This document shows positions 1 to 7,838 of a stretch of 64,000 bases of DNA, piece by piece. Location of the stretch: positions 124,001 through 188,000 of the forward strand of contig NZ_JACSQC010000005.1 of the NCBI RefSeq assembly GCF_014836875.1, given 5' to 3'. Position 1 is the first letter of the stretch; the number at the start of each line of letters is the position of its first letter. Below the pieces are notes generated by a model. The model made no database searches. It saw only the letters and a list, made by a program, of their open reading frames with translations, and had not been told where the DNA came from. The position numbers and the translations under genes are program-made. The stretch is from Arthrobacter pullicola (GTDB lineage Bacteria; Actinomycetota; Actinomycetes; Actinomycetales; Micrococcaceae).

Positions 1-2
1 TG

Positions 3-302
3 GCCCGTGAATACTCCGCCGAGGACATGGTCGCCATGGGTGCGGTCAACGAGGCCGTGGACCACGCGGACCTGGAGAAGGTGGCCCTGGAATACGCCGC
101 GGACATCGCCAAGCAGTCCCCGCAGGCCATCCGGATGCTGAAGTTCGCGTTCAACCTGGCCGACGACGGCCTGGCCGGCCAGCAGGTCTTCGCCGGCGAA
201 GCGACCCGCCTGGCCTACATGACTGACGAAGCGGTGGAGGGCAAAGAAGCGTTCCTGGCCAAACGGGACCCGGACTGGTCCAACTTCCCCTACTACTTCT
301 AG
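3..302 (+). CDS. menB: 1,4-dihydroxy-2-naphthoyl-CoA synthase, C-terminal part
   Basis: The reading frame is already open at the window edge and gives the last 99 residues of a crotonase-superfamily protein ending in WSNFPYYF. That ending, with the EGKEAFLAKRDPDW stretch just before it, is typical of MenB. MenB closes the second ring of the naphthoquinone by converting O-succinylbenzoyl-CoA to 1,4-dihydroxy-2-naphthoyl-CoA in the cytoplasm. menE starts 6 bp after the stop, so the two are probably co-transcribed, and menA follows. The N-terminal two thirds, including most of the oxyanion-hole region, lie outside the window. Confidence 0.93.
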   Translation, partial: AREYSAEDMVAMGAVNEAVDHADLEKVALEYAADIAKQSPQAIRMLKFAFNLADDGLAGQQVFAGEATRLAYMTDEAVEGKEAFLAKRDPDWSNFPYYF

Positions 303-308
303 GACACG

Positions 309-1445
309 ATGGAACTGCTCCCCGTCCACACGCCCGCCGGCTACAACGCCGGGGACCTGCTGGCCCCGCTCGCGGCGGCGCTGGCCGGTGAAGGCCCGGC
401 GGTGGCACCCCATGCCGACCCGGCCCAAACCTTCTCCGGGGACCTGCCCAACGATGACATTGCCCTGGTGATCAGCACCTCCGGTTCCACCGGCACGCCG
501 AAGCAGACCATGCTCAGCATCGACGCGCTGGCTGCGTCCTCGATGGCCACCGCCCTGTCCCTCAAAAAGGACGGACAGTGGCTGCTGGCGCTGCCGGTGC
601 ACTACATCGCCGGGGTCCAGGTGCTCATCCGGTCCCTCTTTGCGGGAACGGAACCGGTCCTGCTGGACACCGCAAAGCCCTTTGATCCGGGAGCGTTCAC
701 CACTGCGGCCCTGGAGATGACCGATAAGACCCGGCTGACCTCACTGGTACCCACCCAGCTGCACCGGCTGCTCGCCGAACCGGCAGCGGATACCCTGAAG
801 GTCCTGCGCCGGTTCGACGCGATCCTGCTCGGCGGTGCGGCCGCCGGCCCGGCGCTGCTGGCCGAAGCCCGCGGGCTGGGACTGAACGTGGTGACCACCT
901 ACGGCATGAGTGAAACCGCCGGCGGCTGCGTGTACGACGGTGTTCCGCTGCCCGGCGCGGACATCCAGGAATATCAGGGCCGGCTCTGGATCGCCGGGGA
1001 CATGCTGGCCGACGGTTATCTGGGCGCGCCGGAGCTGACCGCGGACCGGTTCGCGTTCCACTCCGGCAAACGCTGGTTCCGCACCGACGACACCGGCTCC
1101 GTTGCTGCGGACGGGACGGTGTCGGTTTCCGGAAGGCTCGACGACGTTATTGTCACCGGCGGGGTCAAAGTCTCCGGCGCTGCCGTGGCTGCCGCCGCCG
1201 AACAGCTGCCGGAGGTGCACCGGGCCGTGGCCGTGGGCCTGCCCGACGCCGAATGGGGCTCCGTGGTGGGGCTCGCCGTCGTCGGCCCGGTCAATCTGGA
1301 ACGCCTGCGCGGGACGATCCGCGCGGCGCTCGGCGCACCGGCGGCCCCCAAGACCGTGGTGGTGCTGGAACGCATTCCCCTGCTGCCCAACGGGAAAACC
1401 GACCGGCTGGCTGTCCGCAGCCTGCTCAGTGCCGCCCGTTCCTAG
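309..1445 (+). CDS. menE: O-succinylbenzoate-CoA ligase
   Basis: A 378-residue adenylate-forming enzyme. The phosphate-binding loop STSGSTGTPK is at residues 56-65, TYGMSET at 197-203, the adenylate-contacting FRTDD at 257-261, the hinge GRLDD at 275-279, and the C-terminal catalytic lysine motif LPNGKTDR near 360. It activates O-succinylbenzoate with ATP and CoA to make the substrate of MenB. It is shorter than many acyl-CoA ligases, as is usual for actinobacterial MenE. It lies 6 bp downstream of menB and upstream of menA in the same direction. Its stop codon falls inside the first of three TTCCTAGGAA palindromes. Confidence 0.93.
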   Translation: MELLPVHTPAGYNAGDLLAPLAAALAGEGPAVAPHADPAQTFSGDLPNDDIALVISTSGSTGTPKQTMLSIDALAASSMATALSLKKDGQWLLALPVHYIAGVQVLIRSLFAGTEPVLLDTAKPFDPGAFTTAALEMTDKTRLTSLVPTQLHRLLAEPAADTLKVLRRFDAILLGGAAAGPALLAEARGLGLNVVTTYGMSETAGGCVYDGVPLPGADIQEYQGRLWIAGDMLADGYLGAPELTADRFAFHSGKRWFRTDDTGSVAADGTVSVSGRLDDVIVTGGVKVSGAAVAAAAEQLPEVHRAVAVGLPDAEWGSVVGLAVVGPVNLERLRGTIRAALGAPAAPKTVVVLERIPLLPNGKTDRLAVRSLLSAARS

Positions 1446-1490
1446 GAAGTGCCCGCCCGTTCCTAGGAAGTGCCCGCCCGTTCCTAGGAA
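1434..1490. repeat. Three-copy 21-bp tandem repeat with a palindromic core
   Basis: The perfect palindrome TTCCTAGGAA occurs at 1439-1448, 1460-1469 and 1481-1490. Each copy is embedded in a GCCCG-TTCCTAGGAA-GTGCC context repeated every 21 bp. The first copy contains the menE stop codon, so the array begins in coding sequence and runs into the menE-menA spacer. The spacing is two helical turns, which would put the palindromes on one face of the DNA. It could be an operator array for menA or a slippage expansion; the sequence cannot separate these. Confidence 0.8.
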
Positions 1491-1609
1491 CAGCACCCTT
1501 CTGCCTGTTTTCGCCCTGCGCTGCGAGGTGCGGGAGAATATGAGTGCCCGGCACTGCACCGCCGGGTAATCCGCACAACCTGACTGAGCATGTAAAGAAG
1601 GAAGATACT

Positions 1610-2497
1610 GTGGCCACAGCGGCGCAATGGTTCGAAGGAGCACGCCCCCGGACACTGCCGATGGCGGTGGCCCCGGTCATCATCGGTACGGCGGCGGCAT
1701 TCGATCTGGGTTCCTTCCGCTGGCTCAATGCCCTGCTGGCCGCCGTCGTGGCGATCCTGCTGCAGGTGGGCGTGAATTACGCCAACGACTACTCCGACGG
1801 TGTGCGGGGAACCGATGACAACCGGGTCGGCCCACTGCGCCTGACCGGGTCCGGCGCAGCCGCGGCGAAGCACGTCAAGTACGCAGCGTTCGCCTGCTTC
1901 GGTGCTGCGATGGCGGCCGGACTGGCCCTGGTTCTGCTGTCGCAGGCCTGGTTCCTGCTGCTGGTGGGTGTTGGCTGCATCGCCGCCGCGTGGGGCTACA
2001 CCGGCGGACGCAACCCGTACGGCTACCTGGGCCTGGGCGACGTCTTCGTGTTTGTGTTCTTCGGTCTCGTCGCCACGCTGGGCACCACCTATACGCAGGC
2101 CGGCCAGGTCAATGCGGCAGCCCTGATCGGCGCGGTCTCCACGGGTCTCTTCGCCACGGCACTGCTGATGGCCAACAACGTGCGGGACATCCCGACAGAC
2201 CGCGAATCCGGGAAACGGACGCTCGCGGTCCGGCTGGGAGACGACGCCGCCCGGATCACCTACGTCATGATGCTGGCCCTGGCGCTGCTGCTGCCCCTGC
2301 TGCTGGTTGGCGACTACCCGTGGGTGCTGCTGGTCCTCCTGCTGCTCCCGGCCTGCCTGATGCCCAGCTGGCTCATGCTCAAGGGCAAGAAGCGGCGCAG
2401 CCTGATCCCGGTGCTGAAGCAGACCGGCCTGATCAACCTCGGGTTCAGCGTGCTCTATGGCCTGGCACTGGTGCTGACGCACCTGCTTGTCGGGTAG
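1610..2497 (+). CDS. menA: 1,4-dihydroxy-2-naphthoate polyprenyltransferase
   Basis: A 295-residue UbiA-family membrane prenyltransferase with about eight or nine hydrophobic helices. The prenyl-diphosphate/Mg-binding motif NYANDYSDG is at residues 56-64, and the second acidic motif DIPTDRESGKRTLA lies in the middle of the protein. MenA attaches the polyprenyl chain to dihydroxynaphthoate at the membrane, giving demethylmenaquinone. The GTG at 1610 was chosen because AAGAAGGAAG lies 5-15 bp upstream; the frame stays open further upstream but that part looks unlike the family. A 48-bp piece (2361-2408) is duplicated exactly at 5079-5126. Confidence 0.92.
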   Translation: MATAAQWFEGARPRTLPMAVAPVIIGTAAAFDLGSFRWLNALLAAVVAILLQVGVNYANDYSDGVRGTDDNRVGPLRLTGSGAAAAKHVKYAAFACFGAAMAAGLALVLLSQAWFLLLVGVGCIAAAWGYTGGRNPYGYLGLGDVFVFVFFGLVATLGTTYTQAGQVNAAALIGAVSTGLFATALLMANNVRDIPTDRESGKRTLAVRLGDDAARITYVMMLALALLLPLLLVGDYPWVLLVLLLLPACLMPSWLMLKGKKRRSLIPVLKQTGLINLGFSVLYGLALVLTHLLVG

Positions 2498-2789
2498 TAG
2501 CCGCCTGCGGTCCGCTGCGAGGCCGGAACCGGACCACGCCCAGGACCACGCCCAGGAACAGGACTGCGGAGGCGAGCAGGAACACCAGCGCTGTGATCCA
2601 CCCGACGTCAGCCCAGGTGGCGTATTTCCCGTCAGCATGGCCGGGTGCCACACTGGCCAAGACTCCGACGCCGCACCAGGAGAGCAGGTGGACAACCGCC
2701 GCCGCCACGCCGAGGTGCCCGCCGGAGCCCCGGCGGGCTCCTTCCTCCGCCGGATATCCCGCGGGATTCAGCGGCCGCGCAGGTACCAC
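2445..2789 (-). CDS. Small membrane protein of unknown function
   Basis: A 114-residue frame with a GTG start. It has two clear hydrophobic segments, around residues 27-48 and 64-88, separated by a polar loop (GHADGKYATWADVG), and a basic, alanine-rich tail. Third codon positions are strongly G/C, as in genuine genes here. The stop lies inside the 3' end of menA on the opposite strand (53 bp overlap), and the gene starts 4 bp after the response-regulator stop, so it is probably the last gene of that two-component operon. The ribosome binding site is weak and no family was recognised. Confidence 0.5.
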   Translation of the reverse strand: MVPARPLNPAGYPAEEGARRGSGGHLGVAAAVVHLLSWCGVGVLASVAPGHADGKYATWADVGWITALVFLLASAVLFLGVVLGVVRFRPRSGPQAATTRQAGASAPVPGHRAR

Positions 2790-2792
2790 AGC

Positions 2793-3476
2793 TCAGCCGC
2801 CCAGCAGGTGGCGCTCATGGGCAAAGCTCACCAGCTGAATCCGGGTACGGAGCTCCAGTTTGTCCAGGACGCTGCGCAGATGCGTCTTGATAGTGGCTTC
2901 GGAAACGAACAGGCTCTGCGCCATTTCCCCGTTGCTGAGTCCTTTCGCGGCCAGCAGGAACACGTCCCGCTCCCGGGCCGACAACACCTCCAGGACAGAC
3001 AGGTCCGGCTGCGCCGCCGGAGCATTGCGGGCGGCGTGGTCGAAAAGCGAGTGGATTGAGCCCGGGGCGATCACGGAGTAACCCGAGTGGACGGTCCGGA
3101 TGGCGGCCAGGAGAAATTCGGGCTCCGCGCTTTTCAACAGGTAACCGCTGGCTCCGGCCTGGACCGCCTGCACCACCGCCTGGTCCCGGTTGAACGTGGT
3201 CAGCGCGATGATCCTCGGATGTTCGGTTCCGGCTGCGTCCGCGTCCCCGATGATCCGGCGGGTCGCGGCAACACCATCCATCACGGGCATCCGCAGATCC
3301 ATGAGCATCACGTCGGGCCGCTGCTCGGCGGCCAGGCCAACGGCCTGCTGCCCGTCGCCGGCCTGCCAGCAGAACTGCATGTCGGTCTGGCTGTCGATGA
3401 GCATGCGGATCCCGGCCAGGAACAGCGGCTGGTCATCAACAAGTGCAACGGAGATGCGGGTGCCGGATTCAGGCAT
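2793..3476 (-). CDS. NarL/FixJ-type response regulator
   Basis: A 227-residue two-domain regulator. The receiver domain (about residues 8-130) has the acidic pair D14-D15, phospho-acceptor D60 in MLMDLRMP, a conserved TT near 92-93 and the switch lysine in GYLLKSAEP. The C-terminal LuxR-type helix-turn-helix (about 160-220) contains the characteristic LSARERDVFLLAAKGLSNGE and TIKTHLRSVLDKL. It overlaps the histidine-kinase gene by 8 bp, so the two are translationally coupled and presumably form a cognate pair. The signal and target promoters cannot be read from the sequence. Confidence 0.93.
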   Translation of the reverse strand: MPESGTRISVALVDDQPLFLAGIRMLIDSQTDMQFCWQAGDGQQAVGLAAEQRPDVMLMDLRMPVMDGVAATRRIIGDADAAGTEHPRIIALTTFNRDQAVVQAVQAGASGYLLKSAEPEFLLAAIRTVHSGYSVIAPGSIHSLFDHAARNAPAAQPDLSVLEVLSARERDVFLLAAKGLSNGEMAQSLFVSEATIKTHLRSVLDKLELRTRIQLVSFAHERHLLGG

Positions 3477-4869
3477 TTTCGGTTTCCTCTCCGGTCGTGC
3501 CGGGAGCCGTTCCGGCAGGCGCGGGTCCCGTCAGTGCCGGTTGCCGGTGCTCGCGGTCCCGTTCTGGCTGCTCGATCCCGGCTCTTTCCCCGGCCCCGGC
3601 TCGATCTCCCGCGCCGGCCCCGTCCCTGTCCCTGTCGCCGGGATGTCCGTACGGGATGAAGACCGTGACCCGGAAGTGTTCGCCGTCGGGCCCGGCTGTG
3701 AGCCAGCCGCCCGCCAGATGAGCCCGTTCACGCATACCGGCCAGCCCGCGGCCCGGCCGGCCGGGTTCTTCAGCTGTTGCGGGCTCTTGGGCCAGTGCGG
3801 AAGCTGCGTGAAGGGTCAGCCCCGGTCCGCTCCAGTCGAAGTGCAGGCGGACCTCGGCACCGCGGCCCCCGTGTTTGAGGGCATTGGTCAGGCACTCCTG
3901 CACAATTCGGAAAACCGCCAGCTGCTGCCCACTGGAGAGTTCAACCGGCTGGCCGGAGGTGCTGTCGCGGATGGCCAGGTTGCTCCGCATCCCATCGACC
4001 ATGTCCGTGATGTCCTTCATCTGCGGTTGTGGAGCGGTCATTCCGTCCTCGCTGACCCCCTCGATCACGCGCTGGGCATCGACGAGTGCGCTCCGGGCTG
4101 AACCGGCGATGGTCTCCAAGGCCTTTAGTACGGGCTGTGGCTGGTCCTTGACCAGGTACCGGGCGCCGTCGGCCTGGGCTGCAATCACCGCCAGGGAGTG
4201 TGCCAGGACGTCGTGCAGATCCCGGGAGATCCTGGTCCGCTCCTGTTCCACGATCAGGTCGATTTCCGTGTCTTTGAGCGTGTTCTGCGCCAGTTCCCGG
4301 GCGTGGAAAAGGCTGCCGCGTTCCTGGTACAGGGAAAGCAGCAACCCAACGAGGAAAATGCCCGCGCCGATCATCAACAGGAGTGCGAACAGCTGCGGTC
4401 CATACGTTCGGAACGTGTACCAGTCTCCGCTGTAGAGCTTGGGGAACCAGCCCAGGCCGGCGCTGTAGCGCCAGGAGAGCATCATTACAGCCATCACGGC
4501 GGCGAACACGGTGTTGGCCGCCGCGGCAATAATCCGCATCCGGGCTGTCCCGGTCCAGGCGATAAATCCCAGCGCGATAAAGGAGCCCAAATAGATGGCC
4601 CAATTGTTCGAGTACATGGGCGCAACCATGCGGGTGAGCTGACCGAGCAGCAGAAGACCGGTCAGTGCCAGCGACAGCATCGGCCACCTGGCAGCGACGG
4701 CGATGGCCGCCGTCATCAGCAGGAGCGGAACGGTACCGGGCCACTGCATAATGATCACGCCAGCAAAGGGTCCCATCCGGCCCGCTTCCGCGACGCACCA
4801 CAGGACGAAGAAGAGCACGGCCGCCGCCGGGGCACCCCAACACCGCGCATGGTTCAAGACTGGTTCCAT
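3469..4869 (-). CDS. Membrane sensor histidine kinase (HisKA_3 type)
   Basis: About 466 residues. The N-terminal half has roughly six membrane segments and no obvious extracellular sensor domain. A HisKA_3 dimerisation domain with phospho-acceptor His219 in RDLHDVLAHS follows, then a HATPase_c domain with NALKHGG (N box) and GRGLAGMRERA (G box). It should autophosphorylate and pass the phosphate to the overlapping response regulator. The ATG at 4869 is preferred over one 33 bp upstream because a GACAGG lies just before it. The last 60 residues are an odd tail rich in Asp, Arg, Gly and Ala with short repeats (DRDRDGAGAG), unlike the rest of the family. Confidence 0.9.
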   Translation of the reverse strand: MEPVLNHARCWGAPAAAVLFFVLWCVAEAGRMGPFAGVIIMQWPGTVPLLLMTAAIAVAARWPMLSLALTGLLLLGQLTRMVAPMYSNNWAIYLGSFIALGFIAWTGTARMRIIAAAANTVFAAVMAVMMLSWRYSAGLGWFPKLYSGDWYTFRTYGPQLFALLLMIGAGIFLVGLLLSLYQERGSLFHARELAQNTLKDTEIDLIVEQERTRISRDLHDVLAHSLAVIAAQADGARYLVKDQPQPVLKALETIAGSARSALVDAQRVIEGVSEDGMTAPQPQMKDITDMVDGMRSNLAIRDSTSGQPVELSSGQQLAVFRIVQECLTNALKHGGRGAEVRLHFDWSGPGLTLHAASALAQEPATAEEPGRPGRGLAGMRERAHLAGGWLTAGPDGEHFRVTVFIPYGHPGDRDRDGAGAGDRAGAGERAGIEQPERDREHRQPALTGPAPAGTAPGTTGEETENA

Positions 4870-4976
4870 GCCTGTCACACTATCCACGGCTGGAGGGCGC
4901 AACGCGCAGAAACCGCCAGACGGCGGCGATCTCCAACCAGCGGCCAGCAGAATTCATCCCGGAAGCCAGCAGGTAT

Positions 4977-5067
4977 GGGCCGCGGTTTCGGCGTCGGGCA
5001 TTGCGAGGACATACCGCTGCGCGAAGCGGCCTCCAGAACCAGCGCCGGGTCGCTGCCCATGATGAAG
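4977..5067 (-). pseudogene. Frameshifted 3' remnant of a DUF1648-like gene
   Basis: Read on the minus strand this 91-bp piece encodes FIMGSDPALVLEAA and then, one frame over, FAQRYVLAMPDAETAA. It matches the C-terminus of the intact protein encoded at 11516-12610 (MGSGPALVLEAGFAQRYVFSMPDAETAA). Nucleotide identity to 11596-11687 is close to 88% with a single-base deletion that breaks the frame. The similarity stops abruptly at 5067, with only 11 bp before the duplicated menA fragment. It is probably what is left of a diverged paralogue. Confidence 0.8.
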
Positions 5068-5078
5068 TCGATGCCCTG

Positions 5079-5126
5079 TGCCCAGCTGGCTCATGCTCAA
5101 GGGCAAGAAGCGGCGCAGCCTGATCC
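5079..5126 (+). repeat. 48-bp exact duplicate of an internal menA segment
   Basis: The sequence is identical over all 48 bases to menA 2361-2408 (coding for the QLAHAQGQE/WLMLKGKKRRS region depending on frame) and diverges immediately on both sides. It is in the same orientation as menA, 2.7 kb away, and lies 11 bp from the end of the DUF1648-like remnant, which is on the opposite strand. A perfect 48-bp match outside a gene cannot be due to selection on the protein and points to a recent copying event. Confidence 0.9.
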
Positions 5127-5397
5127 ACGTGGCCATCCGCCCGGCTCCGGTCTTGTCGGTGCCCGCGGCAAGCACGCGGATGCTCTAAGTACCCGCCTCT
5201 GAGCTGAGTAGAGCCCCCGATTTCTCCACGTAGATTCCCCCTGGAAAGCCGTAGTAGTTACGTATGTTTCCGGACCCCGGTGTCATTAGCCTGAACCAGC
5301 CGAAGCCGGAAGCATCCATTCCTTCCGACCTGGCCGGGGCAGATCCAGCTCGGGGCCGTCGGTGAAGAACTACACAATCCGACAGGGGGGTCCAGCC

Positions 5398-6750
5398 ATG
5401 ACTCTGCAAAACTCTCTTCTGCGTGAAACCCACCAGAATGCCCGACCAATCAGCCCGGCGGGCACAGCACTGCCACCGAGGCAGGTGCAATCCACGTTTC
5501 AATTCGATGTAGCCGTAGTTGGCATGGGCTACGTGGGCCTGCCAACCTCCCTCGCCCTCCGCGAGGCCGGTTACCGGGTGCTGGGCGTGGACGCCAGCGA
5601 ACAGCGGCTGCAAACCATCCGTGAGCTGCGCGCAGACCTGCTTGCCGGCGACCGTGGCCGTCTGTCCCGGGCCCTGGCTGACCCGGACTTCGCGCTCACC
5701 TCCGATTCCACCCTTTTGGCTCAGGCCTCGGCTGTAATCATCGCCGTACCCACACCGGTGGATGAACATCTCGTCCCGGAGCTGAACATCCTGCGCGGTG
5801 CCTGCCGGACCGTGGTGGAACACGCCGTCGCCGGTCAGCTGCTGATCCTCACCTCAACCACGTATGTGGGCAGTACCCGCGACATGCTGGCCGGGCCCCT
5901 GCGGGCACGCGGACTTGAGCCCGGAACGGATGTTTACGTCGCCTTTAGTCCCGAGCGGATCAACCCCGGCGTCGATGACTTCAGCCAGGAAGAGGTCCCC
6001 CGCGTCGTCGGCGGCGTTACCGAGGCCTGCGGCCACCGTGCCGAAGCCCTGCTCGGTAAATACGTGCCCAAGGTTCACGCCGTTCCCACGGCCGAGGCTG
6101 CGGAAATGACCAAACTGCTGGAGAACACCTTCCGGGCCGTGAATATCGCCCTCGCGAACGAGTTTTCCACGATCTGCACCACGCTCGGCATACCGGTCAT
6201 GGATGTCATCGATGCTGCGGCAACCAAGCCCTTTGGCTTCATGCGCTTCGTGCCCGGGCCCGGCGTCGGCGGCCACTGCATCCCCTGCGATCCGCACTAC
6301 CTGCTGTGGCAGCTGCGCGGCAACAGGGTGACCGCACCCGTTATCGAACAGGCCATGCAGAACATCGCTGCCCGTCCGCGCCAGGTGGTGGACCGTGCCC
6401 GCAAGATTCTGTCCGACAAGTTCCGGGGGCTTGCCGGCACCCGGGTGCTGCTCGCCGGTGTTGCCTATAAACCGGATGTGGAGGATGTCCGCGAATCCCC
6501 CGCCCTGGAAATCCTTGCGGGGCTGGAAGCGGAGGGCGCGACGGTCGGTTACGTTGATCCGCTGATCGGCGGCATCCGTGTCAACGGAGCCAGCCTGGAA
6601 GCAATTAGCGATCCGGAAACCTTCGGAGCGGATCTTGTCATCATGCACACCGCGCACACGGAGTTCAATCTGGACTGGCTTTCCACGGTCCCGGTCGTTT
6701 TGGACACGACCTACAGACTGCCCGCCGCCGCAAACACCATCCAGCTCTAG
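5398..6750 (+). CDS. Nucleotide-sugar 6-dehydrogenase (UDP-glucose/UDP-HexNAc type)
   Basis: A 450-residue member of the UDP-glucose/UDP-N-acetylhexosamine dehydrogenase family. The NAD-binding GMGYVG is at residues 42-47, an ENTFRAVNIALANE helix lies mid-protein, and catalytic Cys294 sits in GVGGHCIPCDPHYL. The C-terminal domain has the usual YKPDVEDVRESPA. These enzymes oxidise the C6 hydroxyl of a nucleotide sugar twice to give a uronic acid. The GHCIPCDPHYL context is more like the UDP-GlcNAc/ManNAc enzymes (WbpA/WecC) than plain Ugd, but substrate is not certain. The ATG at 5398 follows a GGGGGG run with good spacing. First gene of the polysaccharide locus. Confidence 0.9.
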   Translation: MTLQNSLLRETHQNARPISPAGTALPPRQVQSTFQFDVAVVGMGYVGLPTSLALREAGYRVLGVDASEQRLQTIRELRADLLAGDRGRLSRALADPDFALTSDSTLLAQASAVIIAVPTPVDEHLVPELNILRGACRTVVEHAVAGQLLILTSTTYVGSTRDMLAGPLRARGLEPGTDVYVAFSPERINPGVDDFSQEEVPRVVGGVTEACGHRAEALLGKYVPKVHAVPTAEAAEMTKLLENTFRAVNIALANEFSTICTTLGIPVMDVIDAAATKPFGFMRFVPGPGVGGHCIPCDPHYLLWQLRGNRVTAPVIEQAMQNIAARPRQVVDRARKILSDKFRGLAGTRVLLAGVAYKPDVEDVRESPALEILAGLEAEGATVGYVDPLIGGIRVNGASLEAISDPETFGADLVIMHTAHTEFNLDWLSTVPVVLDTTYRLPAAANTIQL

Positions 6751-6787
6751 CCCGCGCCCGACGCATTAAGCCAAAGGAAACCATCTT

Positions 6788-7789
6788 ATGAAGACCGCTA
6801 TCACCGGGGGCGCCGGGTTCATCGGCAGCCACCTCACGGAGTACCTGCTCGCAGCCGGCGACGAAGTCGCCGTACTGGATAACCTGTCCACCGGGTCCAT
6901 GGACAACCTCCACGGAGTCTTGGACAATCCACGATTCCGGTTCGTCGAGGGGGACATCCTTGACCGGGCCGCTGTCGACAGTGTCGTCGCCGGTTCAGAC
7001 CGCGTGTTCCATCTCGCAGCCGCAGTCGGGGTGAAACTCATTATCGAAGATCCGCTGACCAGCCTGCGCACCAATATTCACGGCACCGAGGTGGTGTTGG
7101 ATGCCACGCTGGCCGCAGGCGCCGTCCTCCTCCTCGCCTCCACCTCAGAGGTTTACGGCAAGAACACCTCCGATGCCCTTACGGAGGAATCCGACCGTGT
7201 CCTCGGGTCGCCGCTGAAGTCCAGGTGGACCTATGCCGCGGCGAAAGGCATCGACGAGGCCTTCGCATATGCCTATTGGAAGGAGTACGGCCTTCGAGCT
7301 GCGATTGTCCGCCTGTTCAACACGGTCGGCCCGCGGCAGACCGGCCGGTATGGCATGGTCGTGCCCAATTTGGTGGGCCAGGCGCTCAGAGGCGAGCCGC
7401 TCACCGTGTTCGGCGACGGCCGGCAGACCCGCTGCTTCTCCTACGTCGGGGATGTGGTGCCGGCGCTGGTCCGCATTGCCGAAATCCCTGCGGCCTACGG
7501 GCAGGCATTCAACCTGGGCGGGACCCAGGAAGTGTCAATCCTCGACTTCGCCCATCGCGTCGTGGAACTGCTGGAGAGCCCGAGCAGCATTAGCCTCATC
7601 CCCTACGAACAGGCGTACGCCCCCGGATACGAGGATATGCGGCGCAGGGTCCCCGACAACACCAAGGCCCGCGACGTGGTCGGGTTCAATCCCACCACCT
7701 CGATTGACGAGATTATCGCCAATGTGGCAGTGGCCGGCCGGCAGCTGCCCGCGTACCTTCCGGCCTCTTCGGAACTGGCCGGGGCATAG
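6788..7789 (+). CDS. NAD-dependent nucleotide-sugar epimerase/decarboxylase (extended SDR)
   Basis: A 333-residue extended short-chain dehydrogenase. The NAD motif GGAGFIG is at residues 7-13, the STSEVYG segment provides the catalytic Ser/Thr, and Tyr149-x3-Lys153 is in WTYAAAKG. The NTVGPRQTGRYGMVVPN segment is typical of UDP-glucuronate decarboxylase and UDP-hexose 4-epimerase homologues. It follows the dehydrogenase by 37 bp, with AAAGGAAA about 8 bp before the ATG. It probably acts on the uronic acid product, by epimerisation or decarboxylation, to supply the membrane synthase encoded downstream. Confidence 0.88.
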   Translation: MKTAITGGAGFIGSHLTEYLLAAGDEVAVLDNLSTGSMDNLHGVLDNPRFRFVEGDILDRAAVDSVVAGSDRVFHLAAAVGVKLIIEDPLTSLRTNIHGTEVVLDATLAAGAVLLLASTSEVYGKNTSDALTEESDRVLGSPLKSRWTYAAAKGIDEAFAYAYWKEYGLRAAIVRLFNTVGPRQTGRYGMVVPNLVGQALRGEPLTVFGDGRQTRCFSYVGDVVPALVRIAEIPAAYGQAFNLGGTQEVSILDFAHRVVELLESPSSISLIPYEQAYAPGYEDMRRRVPDNTKARDVVGFNPTTSIDEIIANVAVAGRQLPAYLPASSELAGA

Positions 7790-7838
7790 GCAGGCAGCCT
7801 GAGGACAGGACTGCCGAGCTTCCCGAGGAGAGTTGATC

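Larger units (their letters stand above)
4870..5397. other. Scrambled intergenic region with gene fragments
   Basis: These 528 bp between the kinase and the polysaccharide locus hold no intact gene. Two recognisable pieces are present: a decayed copy of the 3' end of the DUF1648-like gene (4977-5067) and an exact 48-bp copy of internal menA sequence (5079-5126). The remainder (5130-5397) is the leader of the polysaccharide locus. It contains an A/T-richer stretch near 5250-5275 that may hold the promoter, but no convincing -35/-10 pair was assigned. Confidence 0.7.

Noticed and set aside
1484-2695. Minus-strand frame of about 400 residues opposite menA
   Set aside because: Gln/Arg/His-rich shadow of a hydrophobic protein gene; menA is well supported.
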